Numbered from the stretch's first letter, positions 1 through 8,432 are shown. The stretch is DNA of 42,518 bases from Solimicrobium sp040544425 (GCA_040544425.1 JBEONO010000025.1:1-42518); one strand, 5' to 3'. Notes: generated from the sequence alone by a model not told the origin. A program made the numbers and translations.

Positions 1-53
1 AGCTGGATAGATAATGCGAAAAACACAAACAAACAGACTTCAATGAGATCGGA

Positions 54-413
54 TTAATTTAAAAAGTTACACGACAAGTAGTCTGACACAGGGGGTTTTG
101 CGTTAGCGTAGGCTGGCAGCATTTCTTTCATCGAAGGCAATTTCTGCGGAATTGGTTTGGACATATCCTTGCCCTCTCGACAATCCAATAATATTTTTAT
201 TGCAATTGACCTGGCTTCATCAACAGAAATTAATGGCCAGTGCCCGATAGTAATTCGGACCTGTTTTCCTTTCGAACTTGTCGCAACCATGAACGTGCGA
301 CTACGTTTATTTAATCGAAGACAAAATCCGGAACAAATTCTGTCACGCAAAATGCGACGGTCATTTGCGGCAAGCCGTTTGATTAGTGCATCTGAGAAGG
401 TTACAATAGCCAT
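54..413 (-). pseudogene. Truncated tyrosine-recombinase (phage-type integrase), N-terminal part
   Basis: The reading frame gives about 119 residues from the ATG at 413; the frame stays open upstream to 482, giving a longer 142-residue version. The product looks like the arm-type DNA-binding N-terminal domain (DUF4102-like) of P4/phage integrases: a start resembling 'SDALIKRLAAND', a beta hairpin with 'FCLRLNKRSRTFMVA', then 'ITIGHWPLISVDEARSIA'. Only the beginning of the core-binding domain follows before the stop. The whole catalytic domain, with its R-H-R-Y residues, is missing; full integrases of this class have about 400 residues. The start at 413 is chosen because the homology-like part begins there. 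This is a decayed remnant of an integrated element; whether the rest lies left of the window cannot be seen. Confidence 0.6.
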
Positions 414-562
414 ATTTGGGAACAAAACGGGAACAAAAACTTGTTGAACCACACCTGATTTTCTCCAATCACCAATTTCCAATGCGTTTTTTGCAATATC
501 CGTTCTGCTCTGATCAAGTGGACGTTAAACAATGCTAACCCCTTGATTATGAAAGTTCTAAT

Positions 563-1654
563 ATGAGTCTCCAATGCGGCATCGTCGGCCTTCCCAACGT
601 AGGCAAATCCACTCTGTTCAATGCGCTGACCAAAGCAGGCATCCCGGCTGAGAATTATCCCTTCTGCACCATCGAGCCGAATGTCGGTATCGTCGAAGTG
701 CCTGATCCACGTCTGGCGCAATTGGCATCAATCGTCAAACCCGAGAAAATTCAAAACGCCATCGTTGAATTTGTTGATATTGCCGGACTGGTTGCCGGGG
801 CCTCCAAAGGTGAGGGGCTGGGCAATCAGTTTTTGGCCCATATTCGTGAAACCGATGCCATCGTCAATGTAGTGCGCTGTTTTGAAGACGGCAATGTGAT
901 TCACGTTGCAGGCAAGGTCAGCCCACTGGATGACATCGAAGTCATTCAAACTGAACTGGCGTTAGCCGACATGGGTACTGTTGAAAAAGCTATTCATCGC
1001 GAAAACAAGAAAGCCAGGTCGGGTGATAAAGACGCGGCAAAACTGGTCGACCTGTTAGAACGTATCATGCCTGCCTTGAACGATGCCAAACCTGTGCGCT
1101 CACTTGGTCTGGATGCCGAAGAAATGCTGCTGATCAAACCGCTGTGTCTGATTACCGCCAAACCGGCAATGTACGTCGCAAACGTATCGGACGACGGTTT
1201 TGAAAACAATCCGCTCCTTGATCTGCTGACCACTTACGCGGCCTCGCAAAACGCGCCGATAGTAGCCATTTGCGCGTCGATAGAATCCGAAATCGCCGAT
1301 CTGGAAGACGCGGACAAGCTGGCTTTTCTGGAAGACATGGGCATGCATGAGCCGGGCCTTGATCGTCTGATTCGCGCGGCTTATAAACTGCTGGGGCTGC
1401 AAACCTACTTTACGGCAGGCGTGAAAGAAGTCCGCGCCTGGACCATTCATGTCGGCGATACGGCTCCTCAGGCAGCAGGTGTGATTCACACCGATTTTGA
1501 ACGCGGCTTTATTCGCGCGCAGACCATCGCGTTCGATGACTTTATCCAATTCAAGGGTGAGGCAGGCGCTAAAGAGGCTGGCAAGATGCGCGCTGAGGGT
1601 AAAGAATATGTGGTTAAAGATGGCGACGTGATGAATTTCCTGTTTAACGTCTAA
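563..1654 (+). CDS. ychF: Ribosome-associated Obg-family ATPase/GTPase YchF
   Basis: A 363-residue protein, the usual length for YchF (OLA1 family), a cytoplasmic P-loop NTPase of the TRAFAC class that binds ribosomes and prefers ATP in characterised members. The P-loop 'GLPNVGKSTLFN' is at residues 9-20. The G2/G3 region includes 'FVDIAGLVAGASKGEGLGNQ' near residue 70. A coiled-coil insertion follows at about 130-200, and a C-terminal TGS domain at about 280-363, ending 'VVKDGDVMNFLFNV'. It is monocistronic here, ends in a strong hairpin terminator, and faces the convergent ferredoxin gene. Identification is secure. Confidence 0.97.
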   Translation: MSLQCGIVGLPNVGKSTLFNALTKAGIPAENYPFCTIEPNVGIVEVPDPRLAQLASIVKPEKIQNAIVEFVDIAGLVAGASKGEGLGNQFLAHIRETDAIVNVVRCFEDGNVIHVAGKVSPLDDIEVIQTELALADMGTVEKAIHRENKKARSGDKDAAKLVDLLERIMPALNDAKPVRSLGLDAEEMLLIKPLCLITAKPAMYVANVSDDGFENNPLLDLLTTYAASQNAPIVAICASIESEIADLEDADKLAFLEDMGMHEPGLDRLIRAAYKLLGLQTYFTAGVKEVRAWTIHVGDTAPQAAGVIHTDFERGFIRAQTIAFDDFIQFKGEAGAKEAGKMRAEGKEYVVKDGDVMNFLFNV

Positions 1655-1672
1655 TTCAAACTGCATCAACAA

Positions 1673-1706
1673 AACAGCCCAGTTCATCACTGGGCTGTTG
1701 TTTTAT
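1673..1706. terminator. Bidirectional rho-independent terminator between ychF and the ferredoxin gene
   Basis: A perfect 10-bp stem (1673-1682 with 1690-1699) encloses a 7-base loop. It is followed by a T-rich run on the plus strand and preceded by an A-rich run that serves the minus strand. It lies exactly between two convergent genes. Confidence 0.85.
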
Positions 1707-1966
1707 CAGGTCGTTTTTTTTGCGATCTGCAATTGTTCATATTTCGCCAAAAGCTGCTCCGGTGTCTCGCGCCAGGCGGGATCAAACGGAATACAGTCCA
1801 CAGGACAAACCTGCTGGCACTGCGGCTCATTGAAATGACCGACACATTCCGTGCATTTAAGCGGATCGATCACATAAATCTCAGGCCCCATCGAGATTGC
1901 ATCATTGGGACATTCTGGTTCACATACATCGCAATTGATGCAGTCATCTGTAATCAGTAACGCCAT
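1706..1966 (-). CDS. fdx: YfhL-type 2[4Fe-4S] ferredoxin
   Basis: An 86-residue small electron carrier with two iron-sulphur cluster motifs. The first is C-x2-C-x2-C-x3-CP at residues 11-21 ('CINCDVCEPECP'). The second is C-x2-C-x8-C-x3-CP at about 38-56, with the longer 8-residue spacing and C-terminal extension typical of the YfhL/Alvin-type ferredoxins found in proteobacteria. It sits 9 bases downstream of coaD in the rsmD-coaD-fdx direction, an arrangement common in betaproteobacteria. The electron partner is not evident from the window. Confidence 0.92.
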   Translation of the reverse strand: MALLITDDCINCDVCEPECPNDAISMGPEIYVIDPLKCTECVGHFNEPQCQQVCPVDCIPFDPAWRETPEQLLAKYEQLQIAKKTT

Positions 1967-1975
1967 ACACTTAGC

Positions 1976-2500
1976 CTAAATACCTTTATCTTGTTCTTCT
2001 TCAGCGTCCTTGGCCACTTGCGCAGCCAGCACTTTTTGCTGCAACCAGCGGTCAACCGAGGGAAACACAAATTTGGACACATCACCGCCAAATTGGGCGA
2101 TTTCGCGAACGATAGTGCCTGAAATAAATTGATATTGATCAGACGGTGTCAAAAACAGCGTCTCTACATCCGGGAGCAAATAACGATTCATACCCGCCAT
2201 TTGAAATTCATATTCAAAGTCAGACACCGCGCGCAATCCACGCACAATCACCCGACCATCAACTTTGCGAACGAAATCTTTGAGCAGGCCAGAAAAGCTC
2301 TCGACCTGCACATTCGGATAGTGTCCCAACACTTCATTGGCGATCGACAGTCGCTCTTCCAGAGAGAAAAACGGTTTTTTATTTTTACTGTCTGCCACTC
2401 CCACAACCAGCTTATCGAACAGACCGGAAGCGCGACGCACCAAATCTTCATGGCCGCGCGTCAACGGATCAAAAGTCCCCGGATATACTGCTGTCACCAT
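1976..2500 (-). CDS. coaD: Phosphopantetheine adenylyltransferase (PPAT)
   Basis: Catalyses the penultimate step of coenzyme A synthesis: ATP plus 4'-phosphopantetheine gives dephospho-CoA. The 174-residue product has the nucleotidyltransferase motif 'YPGTFDPLTRGHEDL' near the N-terminus, 'VRGLRAVSDFEYEFQMAGMN' in the middle, and an 'ISGTIVREIA' segment at the place of the usual ISSTxVR motif. The C-terminal acidic tail (EEEQDKG) is slightly longer than in E. coli. A clear AGGAG ribosome-binding site precedes the ATG at 2500. Transcribed after rsmD. Confidence 0.96.
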   Translation of the reverse strand: MVTAVYPGTFDPLTRGHEDLVRRASGLFDKLVVGVADSKNKKPFFSLEERLSIANEVLGHYPNVQVESFSGLLKDFVRKVDGRVIVRGLRAVSDFEYEFQMAGMNRYLLPDVETLFLTPSDQYQFISGTIVREIAQFGGDVSKFVFPSVDRWLQQKVLAAQVAKDAEEEQDKGI

Positions 2501-2561
2501 TACGGCTCCTAGAAGTGAGCTAAGAAAGAATGCGCATTATGCCTGAATTTCAAACGGGTAC

Positions 2562-3170
2562 TTACTGCTTATTGCGCTGCAATAAATGAAAAAAAACTTT
2601 TCCGGCACGATCACAACGGATTACTTGCCAATTTTCCAAGCAATCTGGCAAATCAGACGCATCCAGGGCTTTTTCTGCTTCCAGATATAACAGGCCGTCT
2701 TCGCGCAACACGGCCAGGCAATCGGGCAAAATTTTACTCAGCATATCCCGATGAAATGGTGGATCAAGAAAGATGACATCGTATTTTTCCGGCTCGGTTT
2801 TTACAAAACCTGCCAATTTTTTCAGCACCAGCAGGGCGTCACCCCGGATTATTTCAATCTGCGGCGCTTTAAGTCTGTCGCGCAGCGCTTCCAATTGCTG
2901 TATCGCCGGGGGATGGGTTTCAACCATCGTCACCTGCAAGGCACCACGACTGCCAGCTTCAAAACCCAACGCGCCGCTGCCGGCAAACAAGTCCAGACAG
3001 CGGCGGATCTCCCAATTATTTTGGAACAGAAAATTCAACCAGTTAAACAGGGTTTCGCGCACCCGATCCGGGGTCGGCCGCAATCCTGGCGCATCGACAA
3101 CCGTGACTGGGGTACGTTTCCATTGACCTGCAATAATTCGAACTTGTTGCGGCGCAGATTTTTTTTGCAT
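2562..3170 (-). CDS. rsmD: 16S rRNA (guanine(966)-N(2))-methyltransferase RsmD
   Basis: A 202-residue SAM-dependent methyltransferase that modifies G966 in the small-subunit rRNA. The family hallmarks are present: 'VRIIAGQWKRTPV', 'LRPTPDRVRETLFNWL', the SAM-binding 'CLDLFAGSGALGFEAGSRG', and the catalytic 'FLDPPF' in place of NPPY/DPPF at about residue 136. In E. coli rsmD is cotranscribed with ftsY; here it is divergent from ftsY across a 127-base gap and is followed by coaD instead. Confidence 0.95.
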   Translation of the reverse strand: MQKKSAPQQVRIIAGQWKRTPVTVVDAPGLRPTPDRVRETLFNWLNFLFQNNWEIRRCLDLFAGSGALGFEAGSRGALQVTMVETHPPAIQQLEALRDRLKAPQIEIIRGDALLVLKKLAGFVKTEPEKYDVIFLDPPFHRDMLSKILPDCLAVLREDGLLYLEAEKALDASDLPDCLENWQVIRCDRAGKVFFHLLQRNKQ

Positions 3171-3297
3171 ATTTATTATGGAAATTAAAATTACGGTGAT
3201 CGAAGGCGCAATGGGTCGCCTCTGCTAGAATGACGCACATTGTAGCCTGACTTGGCTACCGAGCTCAGCCAACACTTATCCAGCAAACACCACCCAC

Positions 3298-4308
3298 ATG
3301 TTCAGTTTCTTCAAAAAAAAGCCCAAACCTGATGAAGTTGCAGATCCCAACCCCTCGGTAGCAAGCACGCCGATCCTGGGCAATAGCCCGGCCACTGATG
3401 AAACCAGCAATAAGCAGTCTTGGCTGACTCGCCTCAAAACGGGATTAGCGAAAACTTCAAGCAACCTGACCAGTCTGTTTGTCGGCGCCAAGATTGACGA
3501 TGACTTGTACGAAGAATTGGAATCGGCATTATTGATGGCTGACGCCGGAATGGATGCCACCTTGTACCTGCTGGACGAATTGAAAAAACAGGTCAAACAG
3601 CAAAAACTCACCGACGCACAGCAAGTGAAAGCGGCCTTGAAATCAATCTTGATTGCGTTCTTGAAACCATTGGAAAAAACTTTGGAGCTGGGTCGCCATC
3701 AACCGATGGTGATGATGATCGCGGGCGTTAACGGCGCGGGAAAAACTACTACTATTGGAAAATTGGCCAAGCACCTGCAGGCGCATCACCAATCTGTCTT
3801 ACTCGCAGCCGGTGATACATTTCGGGCCGCGGCACGGGAACAATTGACGGTGTGGGGCGATCGTAATAACGTTACCGTCATTTCACAGGAATCGGGCGAT
3901 CCGGCCGCTGTCGCATACGATGCGGTCAGTTCTGCAACCGCCAAGGGCATCAACGTCGTCATGGTAGATACCGCGGGTCGCTTACCGAGCCAATTGCATT
4001 TGATGGAAGAATTAAAAAAGATCAAACGCGTGGTGACCAAGGGCATGGAAACTGCACCGCATGAGGTATTACTGGTAATCGATGGCAATACCGGTCAAAA
4101 CGCGCTGGCGCAGGTTAAAGCATTTGATGATGCGCTGGGACTGACTGGATTGGTTATAACCAAACTTGATGGGACTGCGAAGGGCGGAATACTGGCAGCG
4201 ATTGCCAAGACCCGGCCGATCCCAGTCTATTTCATCGGCGTCGGCGAAAAAATCGAAGACCTGCAACCTTTCAATGCTACCGAATTTGTTGACGCTTTAC
4301 TTGATTAG
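3298..4308 (+). CDS. ftsY: Signal recognition particle receptor FtsY
   Basis: The SRP receptor GTPase that targets nascent membrane proteins to the translocon. It has 336 residues, with a short, weakly acidic A domain (about 1-50, beginning 'MFSFFKKKPKPDEV') compared with the long acidic A domain of E. coli FtsY. The N domain of helices is at about 55-115. The G domain has the P-loop 'GVNGAGKTTTIGKLA' near 140, 'DTAGRLPSQ' near 222, 'TKLDGTAKGG' near 288, and the C-terminal 'GVGEKIEDLQPF'. It starts the ftsY-GNAT-ftsE-ftsX series on the plus strand. Confidence 0.97.
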   Translation: MFSFFKKKPKPDEVADPNPSVASTPILGNSPATDETSNKQSWLTRLKTGLAKTSSNLTSLFVGAKIDDDLYEELESALLMADAGMDATLYLLDELKKQVKQQKLTDAQQVKAALKSILIAFLKPLEKTLELGRHQPMVMMIAGVNGAGKTTTIGKLAKHLQAHHQSVLLAAGDTFRAAAREQLTVWGDRNNVTVISQESGDPAAVAYDAVSSATAKGINVVMVDTAGRLPSQLHLMEELKKIKRVVTKGMETAPHEVLLVIDGNTGQNALAQVKAFDDALGLTGLVITKLDGTAKGGILAAIAKTRPIPVYFIGVGEKIEDLQPFNATEFVDALLD

Positions 4309-4314
4309 ATTGCC

Positions 4315-4755
4315 ATGACGCCAACCACCAAAATTGTGATTAGCTCAGACAGGTCAAAATTAAATATAGACTTCGTTCATACTGAACTGGCAAAAAAATA
4401 TTGGTCACTGGGTATTCCAAGGCCTGTCGTTGAAACTGCAATTGCAAATTCACTGTGCTTTGGTGTGTATCTGGACCAGACAGAACAGCAGATCGGTTTT
4501 GCGCGAGTAGTGTCGGATCTTGCCACGTTTGCCTATCTGGCCGATGTATTCGTTATAGAGACGTACCAAAAGCAGGGTCTTGGTAAACGTTTGGTCGCTG
4601 AAATAAAGGCGCACCCGCAGTTACAGGGATTACGTCGATGGATGCTGATGACCAAAGATGCGCATGATTTGTACAAGCAATTCGGCTTTACCGCGCTCGC
4701 CAATCCCGATCGTGCCATGGAACAAAATAACCCTACCATCTATCAACAACTATGA
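4315..4755 (+). CDS. GNAT-family N-acetyltransferase
   Basis: A 146-residue single-domain GNAT protein. The acetyl-CoA-binding motif A is visible as 'VIETYQKQGLGKRLVAEI' (about residues 81-98), preceded by the beta strands 'IGFARVVSDLATFAYLADV' and followed by 'LMTKDAHDLYKQFGFTAL'. These features fit the small YjdJ/Aac-like GNAT group of unknown substrate. It begins 6 bases after the ftsY stop, and its own stop overlaps the ftsE start (ATGA), so it is translated with the cell-division genes. A functional link to them is not implied by sequence. Confidence 0.88.
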   Translation: MTPTTKIVISSDRSKLNIDFVHTELAKKYWSLGIPRPVVETAIANSLCFGVYLDQTEQQIGFARVVSDLATFAYLADVFVIETYQKQGLGKRLVAEIKAHPQLQGLRRWMLMTKDAHDLYKQFGFTALANPDRAMEQNNPTIYQQL

Positions 4756-5420
4756 TCGAATTTAAACAGGTCAACAAGCATTTCCCGCCAGGCATAGCAG
4801 CACTGACCGATATTTCATTTTCTATTGGCCGCGGTGAACTGGTTTTTCTTGCTGGCCCATCGGGAGCAGGAAAGTCTACGATCTTAAAAATGATCGCAGC
4901 AATTGAACGTCCCACGAAAGGTCAGATTCTGGTGAATAATCAGGATATCGCCCGTTTAAATTCTGCAGCACTGCCCTACTTTCGCCGCAATCTGGGTTTG
5001 ATATTGCAAGACCATGCTTTGCTGCTGGATCGCACCATCATAGAAAACGTGATGCTGCCATTGCTGATCAGTGGCGCATCAAAAACCGATGCGCTGATCC
5101 GCGCCAATGCTGCTTTGGAAAAAATGAATTTATCCGACAAAGTCAGTGCGTACCCGCTCGCCTTGTCTGGCGGCGAACAACAACGCGTTGCCATTGCGCG
5201 CGCGATTGTCAACCGGCCACAACTGATCTTGGCCGATGAGCCCACAGCCTATCTGGATCGCGACAACGCCACGCAGGTGATGAATGCGCTTGAGGCATTT
5301 CAGGCCTCGGGCGTGACCTGCATTGTGTCGAGCCACGATGAAGAATTTCTTGTTAAGGCCAGCCGTGTGATTTATTTGAATCAGGGCAAGCTAAGTCAAA
5401 CCTGGCAATCAGCGGCTTAA
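4752..5420 (+). CDS. ftsE: Cell division ATP-binding protein FtsE
   Basis: The ABC ATPase of the FtsEX complex, which regulates peptidoglycan hydrolases at the septum from the cytoplasmic face of the inner membrane. Across 222 residues the Walker A 'GPSGAGKSTILK' (about 36-47), Q-loop 'LGLILQDHALL', signature 'LSGGEQQRVAIARA' (about 138-151), Walker B 'LILADEPTAYLD' and H-loop 'SSHDEEF' are all intact. The ATG overlaps the stop of the GNAT gene, giving translational coupling. Confidence 0.96.
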   Translation: MIEFKQVNKHFPPGIAALTDISFSIGRGELVFLAGPSGAGKSTILKMIAAIERPTKGQILVNNQDIARLNSAALPYFRRNLGLILQDHALLLDRTIIENVMLPLLISGASKTDALIRANAALEKMNLSDKVSAYPLALSGGEQQRVAIARAIVNRPQLILADEPTAYLDRDNATQVMNALEAFQASGVTCIVSSHDEEFLVKASRVIYLNQGKLSQTWQSAA

Positions 5421-5461
5421 TGCCGCTCGCGTAACTCTGTAACTATACTTCACCGACCTTT

Positions 5462-6400
5462 ATGAAAATTTGGATCACCCAACACGCCAACGCCAGTTTG
5501 GCGGCCGCCAAGCAGATCATCAGCGCGCCCGGTAATTTTATGTTCAATGTGCTGGTGGTAGCCGTCGCCCTTTCCTTGCCGATCGTCGGCCTGACCCTGA
5601 TCGAAAATATCCGGCCAATTTCGAATCAATTATCGATAGAGCCAGAACTGAGCGTATTTCTAAAAACCGAGATCAGTCGCGATAACGCCACCGGATTGGC
5701 CGACGCGATTAAAAAACTGATCAAGAGCACCGGCACTTCAGCCAAGCTAACGTTTGTGCCAAAAGAATCCGCATTAAATTCCCTGCAGGCGAACTCGGGA
5801 CTTGGTGATGTACTGGCCACGCTCGGCGAAAATCCCTTGCCCGATGCATACGTACTTAATTTTGAGCAGCATTTTGAACTGGCGACGCAGCAATCAAGCC
5901 CGGTAAAGATCGAAGCGCTGGCAGCGCAATTGCAAAAATTGCCCCAGGTTGACCACGTGCAGATCGATTCAAACTGGATCAAACGATTGGCCGCATTGAT
6001 GCATTTGGCCCAAGTTGTTTTAATCAGCGTGGCAATCATTTTAAGTGTCGTAGTCATTACCGTCGTGTTCAATGCAACCCGTTTGCAGGTACTCTCGCAC
6101 CGTGCTGAGATCAGCGTGATCCGGCTACTGGGAGCAACCAACCAGTACATACGTCGGCCCTACTACTACGCAGGGGCGTTTTTAGGGCTCGTCGCCGGCG
6201 CAGCCGCCCTGGCGATCGTCGCGGTGGGCCTGCAGCCGTTAAACTCGGCAATTCTGGAGTTTGCAAATCTATATGGTTCGCAATTTCAATTGGCCCCTTT
6301 AAATTTAATTTTTAGTGCCTATTTACTGTCGGCAAGTGCAGTCCTGGGTTTATTTGGGGCGTTTTTATCGGTCAGGCACCAAATCAAGCAACTTAATTAG
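5462..6400 (+). CDS. ftsX: Cell division membrane protein FtsX
   Basis: The permease-like partner of FtsE. The 312-residue chain begins with a cytoplasmic stretch, a first membrane helix at about 28-50, and a periplasmic domain of about 120 residues that contacts hydrolase activators. Three more helices follow at about 180-200, 228-252 and 280-302. The family sequence 'VVFNATRLQVLSHRAEI' followed by 'IRLLGATNQYIRRPYYYAGA' is typical. It lies 41 bases after ftsE. No clear terminator is seen behind it. Confidence 0.95.
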   Translation: MKIWITQHANASLAAAKQIISAPGNFMFNVLVVAVALSLPIVGLTLIENIRPISNQLSIEPELSVFLKTEISRDNATGLADAIKKLIKSTGTSAKLTFVPKESALNSLQANSGLGDVLATLGENPLPDAYVLNFEQHFELATQQSSPVKIEALAAQLQKLPQVDHVQIDSNWIKRLAALMHLAQVVLISVAIILSVVVITVVFNATRLQVLSHRAEISVIRLLGATNQYIRRPYYYAGAFLGLVAGAAALAIVAVGLQPLNSAILEFANLYGSQFQLAPLNLIFSAYLLSASAVLGLFGAFLSVRHQIKQLN

Positions 6401-6517
6401 GTTCTCCCAGTCCAAAATCGGGTAAATGCATGCAAACGTCGCAATGAACTGTTCGATCTGGGACAAAACTCGCCGATAGTTTGATTCGATACAACTTAAT
6501 ACAAGAAATTCCGGCAT
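6401..6517. other. Upstream part of the ftsX-rpoH gap, no recognised element
   Basis: The ftsX-rpoH gap is about 276 bases. I see no gene and no convincing terminator in this first part. The regulatory elements of rpoH lie downstream of it and are listed separately. Confidence 0.5.
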
Positions 6518-6544
6518 TTAGCACTCTTCTCGTTTGAGTGCTAA
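6518..6544. promoter_or_regulatory. CIRCE operator (HrcA-binding site) upstream of rpoH
   Basis: A perfect match to the CIRCE consensus: TTAGCACTC (6518-6526), nine spacer bases (6527-6535), GAGTGCTAA (6536-6544). HrcA represses heat-shock genes by binding this inverted repeat. It lies 132 bases before the preferred rpoH start and abuts a TATAAT box, so bound HrcA would cover the promoter. Confidence 0.93.
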
Positions 6545-6550
6545 TATAAT
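6545..6550 (+). promoter_or_regulatory. Candidate -10 box of rpoH
   Basis: A consensus TATAAT directly follows the right arm of the CIRCE element. No good -35 hexamer is seen at 16-18 bases; the equivalent region lies inside the operator itself, as in other CIRCE-controlled promoters. The resulting 5' leader would be about 115 bases. Confidence 0.5.
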
Positions 6551-6676
6551 GTGTATGACATTGAGAGATCGCTTTTAGCTTAGTTTGCCCATTATTTTGT
6601 TAATGAAATAAATGTATTCAATGCATTAATTTTAAGCCAACGATCTTGGCGACATTACTGATTGGAACCAATACAC

Positions 6677-7576
6677 ATGAACCCTTCAACAACGACCACA
6701 TTACCGGCTACGGCCAACAACAGCGCGCTGGCGTTGGGATTTACCGGAACGCTCGGCAATATTGACGCCTATATCTCGGCAGTCAATCGTCTGCCAATGT
6801 TGACCCAGGAAGAAGAAACCAGACTGGCCACCGATTTACGCGACAAAAATGATCTGTCTGCTGCACAGCATCTGGTTATGTCGCATCTGCGCCTGGTTGT
6901 CTCAATCGCGCGCGGTTATCTTGGTTATGGCTTGCCGCATGCTGATTTAATCCAGGAAGGCAATATCGGATTGATGAAAGCAGTAAAGCGCTTTGACCCG
7001 GACCAAGGTGTACGCCTGGTGTCTTATGCCATGCATTGGATCAAAGCTGAAATGCATGAGTATATTTTGAAAAACTGGCGTCTGGTCAAGGTGGCGACCA
7101 CCAAGGCTCAAAGAAAACTGTTTTTCAACTTGCGCAGCCATAAACTGGGTTTCGACAGCATGACACAAGGTCAGATCGATCAGCTCGCAGCAACACTGAA
7201 TGTGAAGCGTGAAGAAGTCATTGAAATGGAGATGCGTTTATCTGGGCATGACATGGCTCTCGATGCGAGTTCAGATGAAGATGACGACAAATTCGCTCCT
7301 ATTGCTTACCTTTCCAGCGACAATAACGAACCGACCAAAGTGTTGGAATCGATGCACTATGACCAATTGCAAACAGTAGGACTGGAAACCGCATTGGAAA
7401 ATTTGGATCCGCGTTCACGTCGCATTATCGAAGCACGTTGGCTGGCCAACGATGATGGCAGCGGCGCGACATTGCATGACCTGGCTGCAGAATTTAAGGT
7501 TTCGGCAGAACGTATCCGTCAAATTGAAAGTGCGGCATTGAAAAAAATGAAAGGCAGTCTGGCTGCTTACGCTTAA
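6677..7576 (+). CDS. rpoH: RNA polymerase heat-shock sigma factor RpoH (sigma-32)
   Basis: Directs RNA polymerase to heat-shock promoters. From the ATG at 6677 it has 299 residues; an in-frame TTG at 6662 would add five. The ATG is preferred, with a GGAA about 9 bases upstream. Region 1.2/2 is seen as 'LPMLTQEEETRLATDLRD', 'HLRLVVSIARGYLGYG' and 'ADLIQEGNIGLMKAVKRFDP'. The RpoH-specific box 'QRKLFFNLR' follows, and region 4 ends 'VSAERIRQIESAALKKMK'. The box separates it from RpoD and RpoS. It is expressed from its own CIRCE-bearing promoter and ends at a strong terminator. Confidence 0.97.
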   Translation: MNPSTTTTLPATANNSALALGFTGTLGNIDAYISAVNRLPMLTQEEETRLATDLRDKNDLSAAQHLVMSHLRLVVSIARGYLGYGLPHADLIQEGNIGLMKAVKRFDPDQGVRLVSYAMHWIKAEMHEYILKNWRLVKVATTKAQRKLFFNLRSHKLGFDSMTQGQIDQLAATLNVKREEVIEMEMRLSGHDMALDASSDEDDDKFAPIAYLSSDNNEPTKVLESMHYDQLQTVGLETALENLDPRSRRIIEARWLANDDGSGATLHDLAAEFKVSAERIRQIESAALKKMKGSLAAYA

Positions 7577-7596
7577 GCTGATTTCGCTTCACAAGA

Positions 7597-7621
7597 AACG
7601 CTCCCTTCGGAGCGTTTTTTT
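7597..7621 (+). terminator. Rho-independent terminator of rpoH
   Basis: An 8-bp GC-rich stem (7597-7604 with 7609-7616) with a CTTC loop, followed by a T run to 7621. It lies 20 bases after the rpoH stop and just before the end of the convergent mutarotase gene. Confidence 0.9.
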
Positions 7622-7628
7622 ATGGATT

Positions 7629-8429
7629 TCACACTAACTGCATACGCTGGCTGGCGCGCCAGATCGAGTTGGGCTTAAGTTGCACTGGCTGGGTGATCTG
7701 GGCAGCTTCAACGCAAACCATATGTGCGTAACCGTCCGGCTCTAAATCAGACAAGGCGGCGCCTGACTCTTGCCATGGATTCCAGATTACCGTGTCGGCG
7801 AAGCCGAGATTCTGGACCAGCAGTCGTTGCTGCTTTTGTTTGATTTCCAATTGAGATGGAGCATTCCTGTAAATACGGTCAACCTGCTCATCAATTGTCA
7901 GCGCATCGGCCAATTCCAGACATTCACGCTCACCTGTAACGCTGTCTTGATAGTGTGTGCCTTTCAAGCCCGAGATCCTTGTGTCGCGAATCTGCTCGAC
8001 ACGAAAATAGGAATGCAGCGCGGATGTAAATTCGAAGTCACGGCTTCCAGTGTTATGAATCGCCAACTCAATTTCCAGTGCAGCACCAGATAGCGTGACA
8101 GTCAGCTCAGCCAGGAATGGATAGGGCCAGAGGGCTCTGGTTGCGTCAGTATCGCGCAATTCAAACACTGCGCAATTGCCCTGGCCGGTGCTGCGCGTCT
8201 GCCAGATCTGGTTGCGTGCAAAGCCATGTTTCGACAACGGGCCAAGTTCGGAAAACTGCGGAAAAATAACTGGCACACCGCCACGAATGGCTTTACCTGA
8301 ATCAAGCGAGGAAGTTTTACTGAGAAATAATTGTTCAGTTTGGTTGGCCGGGACCCACGATATTACTTGAGCACCTTGGTGGGCAATCTGGACGCGCCCA
8401 CCGTGCGCCTCTAATGTTGTGATCATCAC
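7629..8429 (-). CDS. D-hexose-6-phosphate mutarotase (YeaD-like aldose-1-epimerase family)
   Basis: A 266-residue protein of the galactose-mutarotase fold, expected to interconvert alpha and beta anomers of glucose-6-phosphate-type sugars. Family features include 'GGRVQIAHQGAQVISW', 'KAIRGGVPVIFPQFSELGP' followed by 'KHGFARNQIW' with the conserved HGF-R, 'TSALHSYFRV' in the middle, and 'ADTVIWNPWQE' near 'VCVEAAQI'. The start lies three bases after the SCO1 gene ends, so it is probably the last gene of the haem A/SCO transcript although unrelated in function. The ATG at 8426 is an alternative start. Confidence 0.88.
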   Translation of the reverse strand: MMITTLEAHGGRVQIAHQGAQVISWVPANQTEQLFLSKTSSLDSGKAIRGGVPVIFPQFSELGPLSKHGFARNQIWQTRSTGQGNCAVFELRDTDATRALWPYPFLAELTVTLSGAALEIELAIHNTGSRDFEFTSALHSYFRVEQIRDTRISGLKGTHYQDSVTGERECLELADALTIDEQVDRIYRNAPSQLEIKQKQQRLLVQNLGFADTVIWNPWQESGAALSDLEPDGYAHMVCVEAAQITQPVQLKPNSIWRASQRMQLV

Positions 8430-8432
8430 GGA

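Noticed and set aside
1100..1690. Minus-strand frame of 196 residues inside ychF
   Set aside because: Complementary to the well-conserved ychF coding frame and without any family features.
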